DNA from: Bacillota bacterium
GTDB lineage: Bacteria > Bacillota > Clostridia > Oscillospirales > Ruminococcaceae
DNA length: 21,162 nucleotides
Direction: 5' to 3'
NCBI GenBank assembly: GCA_023458875.1
Contig: JAEWXO010000057.1
Location: 1 to 21,162, forward strand
Positions within the stretch are counted from its first letter, which is position 1, and each line of letters begins with the position of its first letter. Position numbers and translations under genes: made by a program. The notes beneath the pieces were generated by a model. It made no database searches and was not told where the DNA came from. It worked only from the letters and a program-made list of their open reading frames with translations. Below, one piece after another: positions 7,921 through 15,203 of this stretch.

Positions 7921-8913
7921 TTGGAGGTTACTATAAAAGACGTTGCAAGGCAGGCGGGAGTATCTGTAGCGACTATTTCCAGAGTTCTTAATAAAAGCGC
8001 AGCAGTATCACCGGAAACAACTAAGCTTGTAAACGATGCAATAAAAGAACTTAATTACAGACCTAATTTTTTGGGAAGAAATCTTCGCAAACGCGAAACC
8101 CATGTGATTCTTGCACTGATGCCGTCCACTGAGCATACATATTATAGTGAGATTTTAAGCGGTATGCAGGTAAAGGGTAACGAATACGGCTATGATATTC
8201 TTATGAGTACAACGAACAGTTATCTGCAGCTGGAGATGAGACTTCTGGAAATGCTGTCAAACAGAACTGTTGACGCTGCTGTCCTTATGGGAACAAGACT
8301 TGACAAGGATGCACTGAAGGAGCTGTCCGAAAACAACTTCATTGCATTGTGCTGTGAGCCGGTAGAGGGGTCAGATATTCTCACGGTAACAGTTAATAAT
8401 GAACAGGCAGCGTATGATGCAATCAGTCATTTTATTTCGAAGGGACACCGAAATATAGCAATGATTTCAACAGATGTAAGAGCACCTTCGTCAATTGAAA
8501 GAGAAAATGGATACATGAGAGCGTTAAAGGAACATAACATTCCATTCAATTCTGATTATATGTACTATGGTTCATATAGCTATAAATGCGGTGGAGAGGC
8601 ACTTGAAAAGTTTATGCATATGGATAATAGACCTACAGCTATATTTACAATTTCTGATTTTCTTGCAGCAGGTGTAGTTAAAAAAGCATCAGAAATGAAT
8701 ATAGCTATCGGAAAAGAGCTTGAGGTTATAGGCTTTGATAATATAAGTATGGCTGAAATGTATACACCTTCTATTTCTACTGTAGAACAGCCTTGCTTTG
8801 AACTTGGAAAAACGGTAATTGATCTTGTAATAGAGAATATATCCGGAAAGAATAACCACGGAAGAGTATTTCTTAATCACAGACTTGTGTTAAGGCAGTC
8901 GACAGGCGACTAG
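7921..8913 (+). CDS. LacI/GalR-family transcriptional regulator
   Basis: 330 residues from a TTG start, chosen because AAGGAGG at 7907-7913 sits seven bases upstream and the helix-turn-helix begins at residue 3. The DNA-binding domain is TIKDVARQAGVSVATISRVLN, followed by the hinge region with NYRPNFLGRNLR (about 47-58). The rest (about 62-325) is a periplasmic-binding-protein-like effector domain that normally binds a sugar or nucleoside. The C-terminal part has the family's typical GFDNISMAEMYTPSISTVEQP stretch. No sugar catabolic operon is adjacent. The nearest plausible target is the divergent CBM-GGDEF gene, and autoregulation is likely. The ligand cannot be told from sequence. Confidence 0.95.
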   Translation: MEVTIKDVARQAGVSVATISRVLNKSAAVSPETTKLVNDAIKELNYRPNFLGRNLRKRETHVILALMPSTEHTYYSEILSGMQVKGNEYGYDILMSTTNSYLQLEMRLLEMLSNRTVDAAVLMGTRLDKDALKELSENNFIALCCEPVEGSDILTVTVNNEQAAYDAISHFISKGHRNIAMISTDVRAPSSIERENGYMRALKEHNIPFNSDYMYYGSYSYKCGGEALEKFMHMDNRPTAIFTISDFLAAGVVKKASEMNIAIGKELEVIGFDNISMAEMYTPSISTVEQPCFELGKTVIDLVIENISGKNNHGRVFLNHRLVLRQSTGD

Positions 8914-9110
8914 AGTTGAGTGTTTTTTAGTAACCGGATTTATCGGGGGTAATTTTTTTGTGATGTAAAAATATTACTATAAAGATTTAATAAGTCAAAA
9001 AATGGCTGGTTATGTATGATAATATAATTATAACATCATAAATAAAATAAATCAATATTTTTTGCAAAAAATCAGGGAGAATTGTAATTTAAAAGAATAA
9101 TATTTGAAAG
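8914..9110. other. AT-rich intergenic stretch between convergent genes
   Basis: I see no gene here. A T-rich run near 8926 and another near 8955-8961 follow the LacI stop codon, but neither has a convincing hairpin before it. The remainder is low-complexity A/T sequence leading to the structured block at 9111. Confidence 0.5.
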
Positions 9111-9144
9111 ACGGAGCATAACCTGAAATCAGGTTATGCTCCGT
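9111..9144. terminator. Perfect 16-bp stem-loop, probable terminator of the cca transcript
   Basis: ACGGAGCATAACCTGA (9111-9126) is followed after two bases by its exact reverse complement (9129-9144). On the minus strand the stem is followed by a pyrimidine- and T-rich tract, which fits termination downstream of the cca gene. On the plus strand the nearest T-run is 14 bases away. Confidence 0.6.
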
Positions 9145-9177
9145 AGATGTTCAAAGCTCTTTTTTCAACAGGCAGAG

Positions 9178-9232
9178 GCAATTCGAAGAATCGCTTCCGT
9201 TCCGTCGGAGATTGTACACCGACTCAACGGAA
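9178..9232. other. Structured 3' region between lacI-type gene and cca
   Basis: Two further hairpins sit next to the 16-bp stem. A small one is at 9178-9194 (ATTC-gaa-GAAT with flanking GC pairs). A larger one has TTCCGTT (9195-9201) and GTCGG (9204-9208) pairing with CCGAC (9219-9223) and AACGGAA (9226-9232), with a symmetrical two-by-two internal loop. The block is GC-richer than its surroundings. It would form the 3' untranslated part of the cca mRNA or a separate RNA or repeat. Confidence 0.45.
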
Positions 9233-9278
9233 AGATAGAACCCATGGCCTTTTGAGGAGGGCGATATCCTCTGTGTTG

Positions 9279-10601
9279 TTATATAATAATTGTTTTTGCG
9301 TATTCGTTCAGATCTTCATAATTATTTTCAAGAGTTCCTTCGATTACGTTGTCAAGAAGAGTGTTTAGTATAGCACCAATCTGCTTCCCTGATGCACCGA
9401 GTGATATCAGGTGGTTTCCGTTTATTTTAAGATCCTTTATGTTCAGGCATTCTTTTTTCAATAAAATCTCCTCGGCTTCTGCTTTTAGTGCAGGCAGATC
9501 ATTAAGAGGTGAAGTACATTCTCCGTCCTTTGAAACAGCATCGGCCTGCTGAACCTCAATCAGGTTCATAAAAAGCTCAGGTCCTGTGACTGACATTATT
9601 TTTTTAATGCTTTTTCTGCTTCTGAATTCGTAATCATGATATTTAACGAGAGTGGTTACACATTTTACAGTGTTATTGTCGTATTTGAGGCGCTTTAGAA
9701 TTTTTTCTGATATTTCAGCACTTTTTGCGGGATGATTTTTAAAATGTCCGCGGCCTGTTTCGTCAAGAGTGAAGCATACAGGTTTTCCAAGGTCATGCAT
9801 AAGCATTGTCAGTTTTATAATAATATCATCAGGCGAATTTGATACAGTGCGAGCTATATGCTCCCACACCGTATATTTATGGTATTTGCTATGCTGCTCA
9901 AATCCCACACAAGGAGATATTTCGGGAATAAATACAGCGATAACCTGATAATATTTCATCAGTATGTCAAATGAAGATTTACCGAGTAAAAGCTTTTCAA
10001 GCTCAATTCTGAGCCTTTCGGCGGAGATAAATGAAAGGTTGTCTTTTTGCAGGAATATAAACTGTTCTGTAAGAGGATCTATATTGAAGCCAAGCTGAGA
10101 CGAAAAGCGTATAGCTCTCATTATGCGGAGGGCGTCCTCCTCAAATCTTTTCTGAGGGTCACCGACACATCTGATGATCTGGTTTTTCAGGTCATCCTGA
10201 CCGTTGAAATAATCGGCAATTCCCGCCGCCTCGTTATATGCAAGCGCATTTATTGTAAAATCACGTCTTGACAGATCATCACGCAGACTCGATGAAAATG
10301 AAACCAATTCGGGATGACGCTTGTCGCTGTAATTTCCGTCAATACGATAAGTGGTTATTTCAATCTGCATTTTATCAATAATTACGGCTATGGTTCCGTG
10401 TTTTTTTCCTATATCAATGCATTTAAAACTGCTGAATATTTTCTGAGTCTGTTCCGGAAGTGCATCTGTTGTGATATCATAATCAGCAGGCGAACGCTCA
10501 AGTAAAAAATCCCGTACGCAGCCTCCGACGATATGTGCCTGAAATCCCGCTGAACACAGGGCAGAAAGGGCTAGTTTTACTTGTGGTGGAATATTTAACA
10601 T
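9279..10601 (-). CDS. cca: CCA-adding enzyme (tRNA nucleotidyltransferase) with HD domain
   Basis: 440 residues from the ATG at 10601. A longer frame starts at a TTG at 10619, but AAAGGA just inside that extension is the obvious ribosome binding site for the ATG, so 10601 is chosen. The N-terminal nucleotidyltransferase head has HIVGGCVRDFLL (23-34) and the metal-binding DYD (40-42). RRDFTINA (112-119) and EDALRIMRAIRFSSQLGF (155-172) are class II tRNA nucleotidyltransferase motifs. An HD phosphohydrolase domain follows, with MHD at 268-270. It adds or repairs the 3' CCA of tRNAs. The window's own tRNA-Gln gene lacks an encoded CCA, consistent with a need for it. An extended -10 (TGTTATAAT on the minus strand, around 10643-10651) may drive it. 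Confidence 0.95.
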   Translation of the reverse strand: MLNIPPQVKLALSALCSAGFQAHIVGGCVRDFLLERSPADYDITTDALPEQTQKIFSSFKCIDIGKKHGTIAVIIDKMQIEITTYRIDGNYSDKRHPELVSFSSSLRDDLSRRDFTINALAYNEAAGIADYFNGQDDLKNQIIRCVGDPQKRFEEDALRIMRAIRFSSQLGFNIDPLTEQFIFLQKDNLSFISAERLRIELEKLLLGKSSFDILMKYYQVIAVFIPEISPCVGFEQHSKYHKYTVWEHIARTVSNSPDDIIIKLTMLMHDLGKPVCFTLDETGRGHFKNHPAKSAEISEKILKRLKYDNNTVKCVTTLVKYHDYEFRSRKSIKKIMSVTGPELFMNLIEVQQADAVSKDGECTSPLNDLPALKAEAEEILLKKECLNIKDLKINGNHLISLGASGKQIGAILNTLLDNVIEGTLENNYEDLNEYAKTIII

Positions 10602-10783
10602 GTATAATCGTCCTTTCAATAAAAAAATGTTGTAATATATCTATTATAACACGATTTAACGTTCTTTTCTATAGCCTATCATGTGTTTATCACATAAAAG
10701 GTTAAAATATAACTTAATAAACAATATAAAAAACGGTCAATATAGAAATATAACTGATAAAATTCTGAAAGGAGATTTTTATT

Positions 10784-12160
10784 ATGTTTGAAAATAAATA
10801 TGATTCGAAAACAGAAACGAGAGAAACTATGTACAATCCTATAGAGGAAATGCCTTTAAATGAAAAGCCGCCAAAAAAGAAAAAAGGGAAAATAAAAAAA
10901 ATCTTTAAGACTGTCGCACTTATATGCTGTATCTCTTTAATTTCTTTTGGTTCTATAACAGCTTATAAATATGTCGATGAAAACGGCGTACCATTTATAG
11001 GTGATAAATCATCAGAAAGTGACGATTCAGAAAAAAGCAAAGAAGGAAAAGACGAAGACGACAGAAATGACAAAAAAGATAATAAAGAAGATAAATCCAC
11101 TATAGACCGTGCAAAGTTCAAAGAAACAAGTCTTCTTGAACTGGCAAAGAGAGAAGACGCAATGTCAACACAGGCAATTTATCAGAAGGTAATGCCGTCA
11201 GTTGTTGGTATTGCCTCATCATTTGAGTATGAATCAGTATCATATGATTTCTGGGGCTATGGAAATGATTCAGGTACCGAAACTTTTCAGGGAACAGGTA
11301 CAGGAATAATAATGTCATCTGACGGATATATTCTTACAAATACGCATGTGATTTTTGATGAGCAGTACGGTCAGTCAACAGCTATTTCAATACGTATGCA
11401 TGATGAAACCGAATACGATGCAGAAATAGTAGGATATGATGTTCAGACTGATATAGCAGTTCTTAAGATAGATGCTGAGGATCTTAAACCTGCAGAGTTT
11501 GGTGAGAGCAGTAGTCTTGAGGTGGGAGATGCAGCACTTGCAATAGGAAATCCCCTTGGCTTTGATCTTTTTGGTACACTTACAGTAGGCTATATATCGG
11601 GTCTTGGCAGAGAAATAGCAGTAAATGATACGACCATGAAGCTTATCCAGACTGACGCCGCTATCAATTCCGGAAACTCAGGCGGACCTCTTATAAACGA
11701 CAGCGGTCAGGTTATAGGCATAAATTCAATGAAAATGTCATCGTCATATTCATCTGCGACCGTAGAGGGGCTTGGCTTTGCTATTCCTATAGATGAGGCA
11801 AAGGAAATAATTGATGATCTTATGGCTTATGGATATGTAACCGGAAGACCTCAGCTTGGAATAACATACAAGGATCTTTCAGCAGGGGCAGCTTCATATT
11901 ACACACAGGGCAGGAGCTCTTCGAGCGGAGTTATGGTAACTGATGTAAATCAGGATGGTCCGGCTGACAGAGCAGGAATAGAGCCTGGTGATATTATCGT
12001 GGGCGCTGACGGAGAACTTATAACCGGCATTGATGAATTAAAAGCAGCTATAAGCAAATACAGTTCAGGCGATGAAATAAGGCTTACCATTGTCAGAGAC
12101 AGGAGCTATTATGATATTGATGTAACTCTTGATGATAAGGTTCCTAATAATGATAATTAA
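10784..12160 (+). CDS. htrA: HtrA/DegP-type serine protease with PDZ domain, membrane-anchored
   Basis: 458 residues. A Lys-rich cytoplasmic leader (about 29-42) precedes one transmembrane segment (43-62), then a highly charged Asp/Glu/Lys linker (75-108). The protease domain (about 128-345) has the full triad: His188 in TNTHV, Asp223 in TDIAVLK and Ser299 in NSGNSGGPL. One PDZ domain follows (about 365-450), with GVMVTDVNQDGPADRAGIEPGDII. This is a second HtrA besides the one at 1615-2880; it differs in leader, linker and position. The expected role is quality control of exported proteins at the outer face of the membrane. AAAGGAG lies about nine bases before the ATG. It appears monocistronic and ends in a strong terminator. 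Confidence 0.95.
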   Translation: MFENKYDSKTETRETMYNPIEEMPLNEKPPKKKKGKIKKIFKTVALICCISLISFGSITAYKYVDENGVPFIGDKSSESDDSEKSKEGKDEDDRNDKKDNKEDKSTIDRAKFKETSLLELAKREDAMSTQAIYQKVMPSVVGIASSFEYESVSYDFWGYGNDSGTETFQGTGTGIIMSSDGYILTNTHVIFDEQYGQSTAISIRMHDETEYDAEIVGYDVQTDIAVLKIDAEDLKPAEFGESSSLEVGDAALAIGNPLGFDLFGTLTVGYISGLGREIAVNDTTMKLIQTDAAINSGNSGGPLINDSGQVIGINSMKMSSSYSSATVEGLGFAIPIDEAKEIIDDLMAYGYVTGRPQLGITYKDLSAGAASYYTQGRSSSSGVMVTDVNQDGPADRAGIEPGDIIVGADGELITGIDELKAAISKYSSGDEIRLTIVRDRSYYDIDVTLDDKVPNNDN

Positions 12161-12193
12161 AATATGCAGATAACTGAAAAATAAAATAAAACG

Positions 12194-12239
12194 AAAAATC
12201 CACACAAAGGCAGAAAACGTATGCTTTTGTGTGGATTTT
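12194..12239. terminator. Bidirectional rho-independent terminator after htrA
   Basis: AAAATCCACACAAA pairs with TTTGTGTGGATTTT across a loop of about 16 bases, with A- and T-rich flanks on the two sides. Confidence 0.85.
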
Positions 12240-12260
12240 CGTATTTGCAGGCGGATTGTT

Positions 12261-12397
12261 GGTTAATATTAAGCCGCTATACTTAAGTTATTAATCTGGC
12301 AGGAATTTTGGCTCATGACGGGTCGACCGGGCTTTGCGGTCACCTGTATTTCGCTCAGATATCTGTCTGACTTTATGGTATGTCTCAATAGTAAAGG
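12261..12397 (-). repeat. Dispersed intergenic repeat, copy A (inverted orientation)
   Basis: About 137 bp, reading on the minus strand. It shares with copies B (13871) and C (18843) the left segment ACCATAAAGT, a GAGCGAA block, GACCGCAAAGCC and the right segment ATTAATAACTTAAGTATAGCGGCT. The outer end on the plus strand is GGTTAATATTAAGCCGCTATAC; a weaker inverted version is at the other end (AATAGTAAAGG). It lies between the convergent htrA and sensor genes and stops a base or two before the sensor gene's stop codon. Confidence 0.75.
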
Positions 12398-12398
12398 A

Positions 12399-13304
12399 TT
12401 ATTTGCTAAGCAGTTTATACTGTCTTATAGACAGAAGCATAGAGGTAATTACTATTGCGGCCATAAGACAGAGCCATCCGGTAATTGAGTTGCGTTTCTG
12501 ATATATTTCGCTTTTGGGGAGGATGCCAAGTACGATATTATCCTTGTATTTTTTAAAGCATACAAGTGAAGAAGTACCGTACATTTTGTATGAAAATGCG
12601 TCTTTTTCCTTACCTGTAAATTTCTCGGGAGGTATTGTACAGATAGTTCCGTTAAGCGGAGATGTGGTATGACTAAGATATGTGTTTGTAGGAATATCAA
12701 CTATGGCGGTTATACCGTTCTGCATCATAGGATAGTCGGATGTTACAGAGGCAATTCCGCTGTAATTAAGCATGTCATTTAGTGATGCATTTATAAATTT
12801 AAAAATAAGCAGTCCGTTACCGTCGCGTCTTGATACTGCTACTTCAAATATATAACCGTCATCTGACTTTGTAACAAGCGTATCAGAAAAATTCTTGATT
12901 TTCAGTCCTTTTAAAAACTGGTCGTTTATTTCCTTTTTGCTATTGCTTTCAGATGTACTGAAGATAATATGTCCGGCACTGTTTGTAACGGCTATTTCAT
13001 CAGCCCCGATGGCAAGGCGGAGCTCCTCTGTTGCCATATCCTCTGTAAGAGCTGTTGGAGTCTGTGATATTATCAGGGAAAATGATTTGGCTCTTGATTC
13101 ATATTCTGAGCGGAGCTGTTCCTTAAATTCTTCAAAATCCTTGTTGTTTTCATCAATGCGTGATATGATCTGTTCAATGCGCATATCCGCAACGCTTCTC
13201 GCAGAGCTTTTTTCCACAACACCGACTGAATAATATGCTATAAATATAACGACAAAAGCGGAGAATACCGGTGCAACGATAAGTCTGTAAATTGATTTTT
13301 TCAT
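12399..13304 (-). CDS. Membrane-bound extracellular sensor protein without an output domain
   Basis: 301 residues. A short basic N-terminus and transmembrane helix (about 8-29) are followed by a helical stretch (35-75) and an extracellular domain of about 200 residues. That domain has the fold pattern of Cache-type sensors (EIAVTNSAGHIIFSTSES, IFEVAVSRRDGNGLLIFKF). A second transmembrane helix (about 274-293) ends in only eight cytoplasmic residues. Cache proteins normally continue into HAMP, kinase, GGDEF or chemoreceptor modules; none is present here and no remnant is seen downstream. The dispersed repeat copy A begins at the stop codon, so the gene may have been cut short there, or it may act through a partner. 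The gene upstream, 16 bases away, encodes a small two-TM protein in the same operon. Confidence 0.75.
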   Translation of the reverse strand: MKKSIYRLIVAPVFSAFVVIFIAYYSVGVVEKSSARSVADMRIEQIISRIDENNKDFEEFKEQLRSEYESRAKSFSLIISQTPTALTEDMATEELRLAIGADEIAVTNSAGHIIFSTSESNSKKEINDQFLKGLKIKNFSDTLVTKSDDGYIFEVAVSRRDGNGLLIFKFINASLNDMLNYSGIASVTSDYPMMQNGITAIVDIPTNTYLSHTTSPLNGTICTIPPEKFTGKEKDAFSYKMYGTSSLVCFKKYKDNIVLGILPKSEIYQKRNSITGWLCLMAAIVITSMLLSIRQYKLLSK

Positions 13305-13320
13305 ATATTATTCCTTAAAG

Positions 13321-13716
13321 CTAAATATCTTTTGAAGGTTTTATATCTGTACAGGCTTCCGGCAGACCATTCAGTGCTGATTCCTTCTGAAGAAGACAAA
13401 GCTTATTGTATTGTACGTACATTTTCTGAACACTGTTTTCCATAAAATAATAATGCCATATATATGGTGCAAGAGGCAGGAGAAGAAGAAATGTAAGAAG
13501 AGCAAATACAGCTTTATCAGATACGGCAAAAATACCGATGCAGATAAAAAGCATTAATGCGAACAGTACTGTAACTATTAAATGAATGAATCTTTCATGC
13601 TGCATAAACTGAATCTGTGTAAGAAGTTCTTTTTTTAAATTTTCTATATCCGGTATTTCCTTGCTTTCAAGTTTTTTTTCGATAAATGAAAGGTAACCCT
13701 GAAGATATCTTCGCAT
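13321..13716 (-). CDS. Small two-transmembrane protein of unknown function
   Basis: 131 residues. The N-terminal 40 residues are charged and helical and could form a coiled coil (FIEKKLESKEIPDIENLKKELLTQI). Two hydrophobic segments (about 44-64 and 68-87) form a membrane hairpin. The C-terminal part (88-131) is helical and polar with no known motif. AAAAGGAGC precedes the ATG and a good promoter lies at 13804-13833. It is the first gene of an operon with the sensor-like protein at 12399-13304, separated by 16 bases, so a shared membrane role is likely. I do not recognise the family. Confidence 0.7.
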   Translation of the reverse strand: MRRYLQGYLSFIEKKLESKEIPDIENLKKELLTQIQFMQHERFIHLIVTVLFALMLFICIGIFAVSDKAVFALLTFLLLLPLAPYIWHYYFMENSVQKMYVQYNKLCLLQKESALNGLPEACTDIKPSKDI

Positions 13717-13803
13717 AAAATCAGCTCCTTTTTTGTTTATTCATTTTTTCTTATGCAATTTTGTCATATGATTTGTTTCTTGCGTGTGTTTTTTTATATA
13801 TTT

Positions 13804-13833
13804 ATTATAGTATATATTATTATTGATTGTCAA
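13804..13833 (-). promoter_or_regulatory. Promoter of the two-TM protein/sensor operon
   Basis: On the minus strand, consensus TTGACA (13828-13833), 18 bases, consensus TATAAT (13804-13809). Confidence 0.8.
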
Positions 13834-13870
13834 TTGATTATTGGGAATAAAAAATAAACGGCATTACTTT

Positions 13871-14010
13871 GGTTAATATTCAGCTATACCATAAAGTGAT
13901 GCAGGTATATGAGCGAAGATCAAAGGCACGACCGGAAAAGCCGTTCGAATCGTGCTGATTTGAAATCCATGCCATATTAATAATATAAGCGCCTCTCCTA
14001 GATATTAACA
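13871..14010 (+). repeat. Dispersed intergenic repeat, copy B
   Basis: About 140 bp on the plus strand. It opens with GGTTAATATTCAGCTATACC and continues with ATAAAGTGATGCAGGTATAT and GAGCGAAGATCA. A hairpin core has GCACGA pairing with TCGTGC, then GAAATCCATGCC, ATTAATAATATAAGCG and a degraded ATATTAAC end. It is the most diverged of the three copies in the middle, but the hairpin potential is kept. It lies just upstream of the GH5 promoter. Confidence 0.7.
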
Positions 14011-14046
14011 AAAAAATTAGCAAATTTTTAAACCGTTATTTTCACA

Positions 14047-14076
14047 TTGACAAGATTAATTTATACATGATATAAT
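14047..14076 (+). promoter_or_regulatory. Promoter of the GH5 gene
   Basis: Consensus TTGACA (14047-14052), 18 bases, consensus TATAAT (14071-14076), with TG at 14068-14069 as extended -10. It predicts a leader of about 40 bases and argues that the GH5 gene really starts near 14124 and has not lost a longer 5' part. Confidence 0.85.
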
Positions 14077-14123
14077 AGTGATATATATTATGTATTATTT
14101 TGATATAGGATGGGTGACGAATT

Positions 14124-15149
14124 ATGGATATAGGATGGAATCTTGGAAATGCATTTGATTCAGTGGACAGATTTTCAAGAATAAAAAAAATAAAAGATTA
14201 TGAACAGCTTTGGGGAAGTCCGGAAATAACAAAAGGTCTGATAGACGATATAAAAAAAGCAGGGTTTACAATAATAAGAATCCCGGTTACATGGGATGCT
14301 CATATTGGTCCTGGTCCTGATTATATAATTAATAAGCAATGGATTGACAGAGTAAGAGATATTGTAGACTATACAATTACAAATGATATATGTGCGATAA
14401 TAAACCTTCATCATGAGGACTGGTATATGCCTTCTGAGGAAAATTTTCAGACAGCATCCGAAAAACTTCATAAGGTCTGGCTACAGGTCGCAGAAAGCTT
14501 TAAGAATTACGGAAGTCAGCTCATATTTGAGGGAATGAATGAGCCAAGACTTATAGGTACAGAGTATGAGTGGAATGGCGGAAATGAATCAGCACGAAAT
14601 ATTGTAAACAGTCTTAATGATATTTTTGTCAAGGCTGTAAGAAGTACAGGCGGTAATAATTCCGACAGAAAGCTTATGGTTCCTACGTATGCCGCTTCAT
14701 GTACTATTGATGCAATAAACGCTCTTAAATTACCTGATGATAAAAACATCATTGTATCTATCCATGCATATATTCCGTATGATTTTGCTCTTAATATAAA
14801 CGGTACATCACACTGGAGAAGTGATAATGATGATGATACATATGAAATAGACAACCTTATGAATCTTCTTTACAAAAAATTTGTCAGTGTCGGTATCCCT
14901 GTAATAATAGGGGAATTTGGAGCAGTTGATAAAAACAACACAAAAGAAAGAATAAAGTGGTCAGAATATTTTGTGTCAAAAGCTGCTAGAAAAAATATAA
15001 CCTGCGTCTGGTGGGACAATTATATACTGGACGGTGAAGGTGAAAGATTCGGATTATATGACAGGGGAGAAAAGCAGTGGACTTATCCCGGTGTCGTAAA
15101 TGCCCTGATGAGAGGGCTCAGAAGTGCTGATGAGGTACGCAATACATAA
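14124..15149 (+). CDS. Glycoside hydrolase family 5 enzyme (cellulase-like), no signal peptide
   Basis: 341 residues, a single catalytic domain of the (beta/alpha)8 GH5 type, closest by eye to subfamily 4. Landmarks are WNLGNAFD (5-12), RIPVTW (52-57), LHHEDW (95-100), the acid/base Glu140 in GMNEP, His214 and Tyr216 in SIHAY, the nucleophile Glu264 in IIGEFGA and WWDN near the end. It should hydrolyse beta-1,4-glucan or related hemicellulose backbones. The start falls directly on the first beta-strand: there is no signal peptide, linker, CBM or dockerin. It is therefore probably cytoplasmic and may act on imported oligosaccharides, or it derives from a truncated secreted enzyme. The ribosome binding site is weak (AGGATGGG). 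An in-frame TGA at 14115-14117 rules out a longer version. Confidence 0.9.
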   Translation: MDIGWNLGNAFDSVDRFSRIKKIKDYEQLWGSPEITKGLIDDIKKAGFTIIRIPVTWDAHIGPGPDYIINKQWIDRVRDIVDYTITNDICAIINLHHEDWYMPSEENFQTASEKLHKVWLQVAESFKNYGSQLIFEGMNEPRLIGTEYEWNGGNESARNIVNSLNDIFVKAVRSTGGNNSDRKLMVPTYAASCTIDAINALKLPDDKNIIVSIHAYIPYDFALNINGTSHWRSDNDDDTYEIDNLMNLLYKKFVSVGIPVIIGEFGAVDKNNTKERIKWSEYFVSKAARKNITCVWWDNYILDGEGERFGLYDRGEKQWTYPGVVNALMRGLRSADEVRNT

Positions 15150-15154
15150 AAAAC

Positions 15155-15199
15155 AAACGCTGTGATAAAAAGACTTTTGTTCTTTTTATTACAGCGTTT
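15155..15199. terminator. Bidirectional terminator between GH5 and cysteine peptidase genes
   Basis: AAACGCTGT-g-ATAAAAAGA (15155-15173) pairs with TCTTTTTAT-t-ACAGCGTTT (15181-15199) around a seven-base loop. It ends both convergent genes; the peptidase stop codon is five bases away. Confidence 0.85.
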
Positions 15200-15203
15200 T
15201 CGG

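Noticed and set aside
8926..8962. T-runs after the LacI-type gene considered as a terminator.
   Set aside because: The sequence before the runs does not form a consistent stem.
9147..9368. Plus-strand 73-codon ORF across the hairpin block into cca.
   Set aside because: It overlaps strong secondary structure and the antisense of cca, has no good ribosome binding site and has no recognisable protein features.
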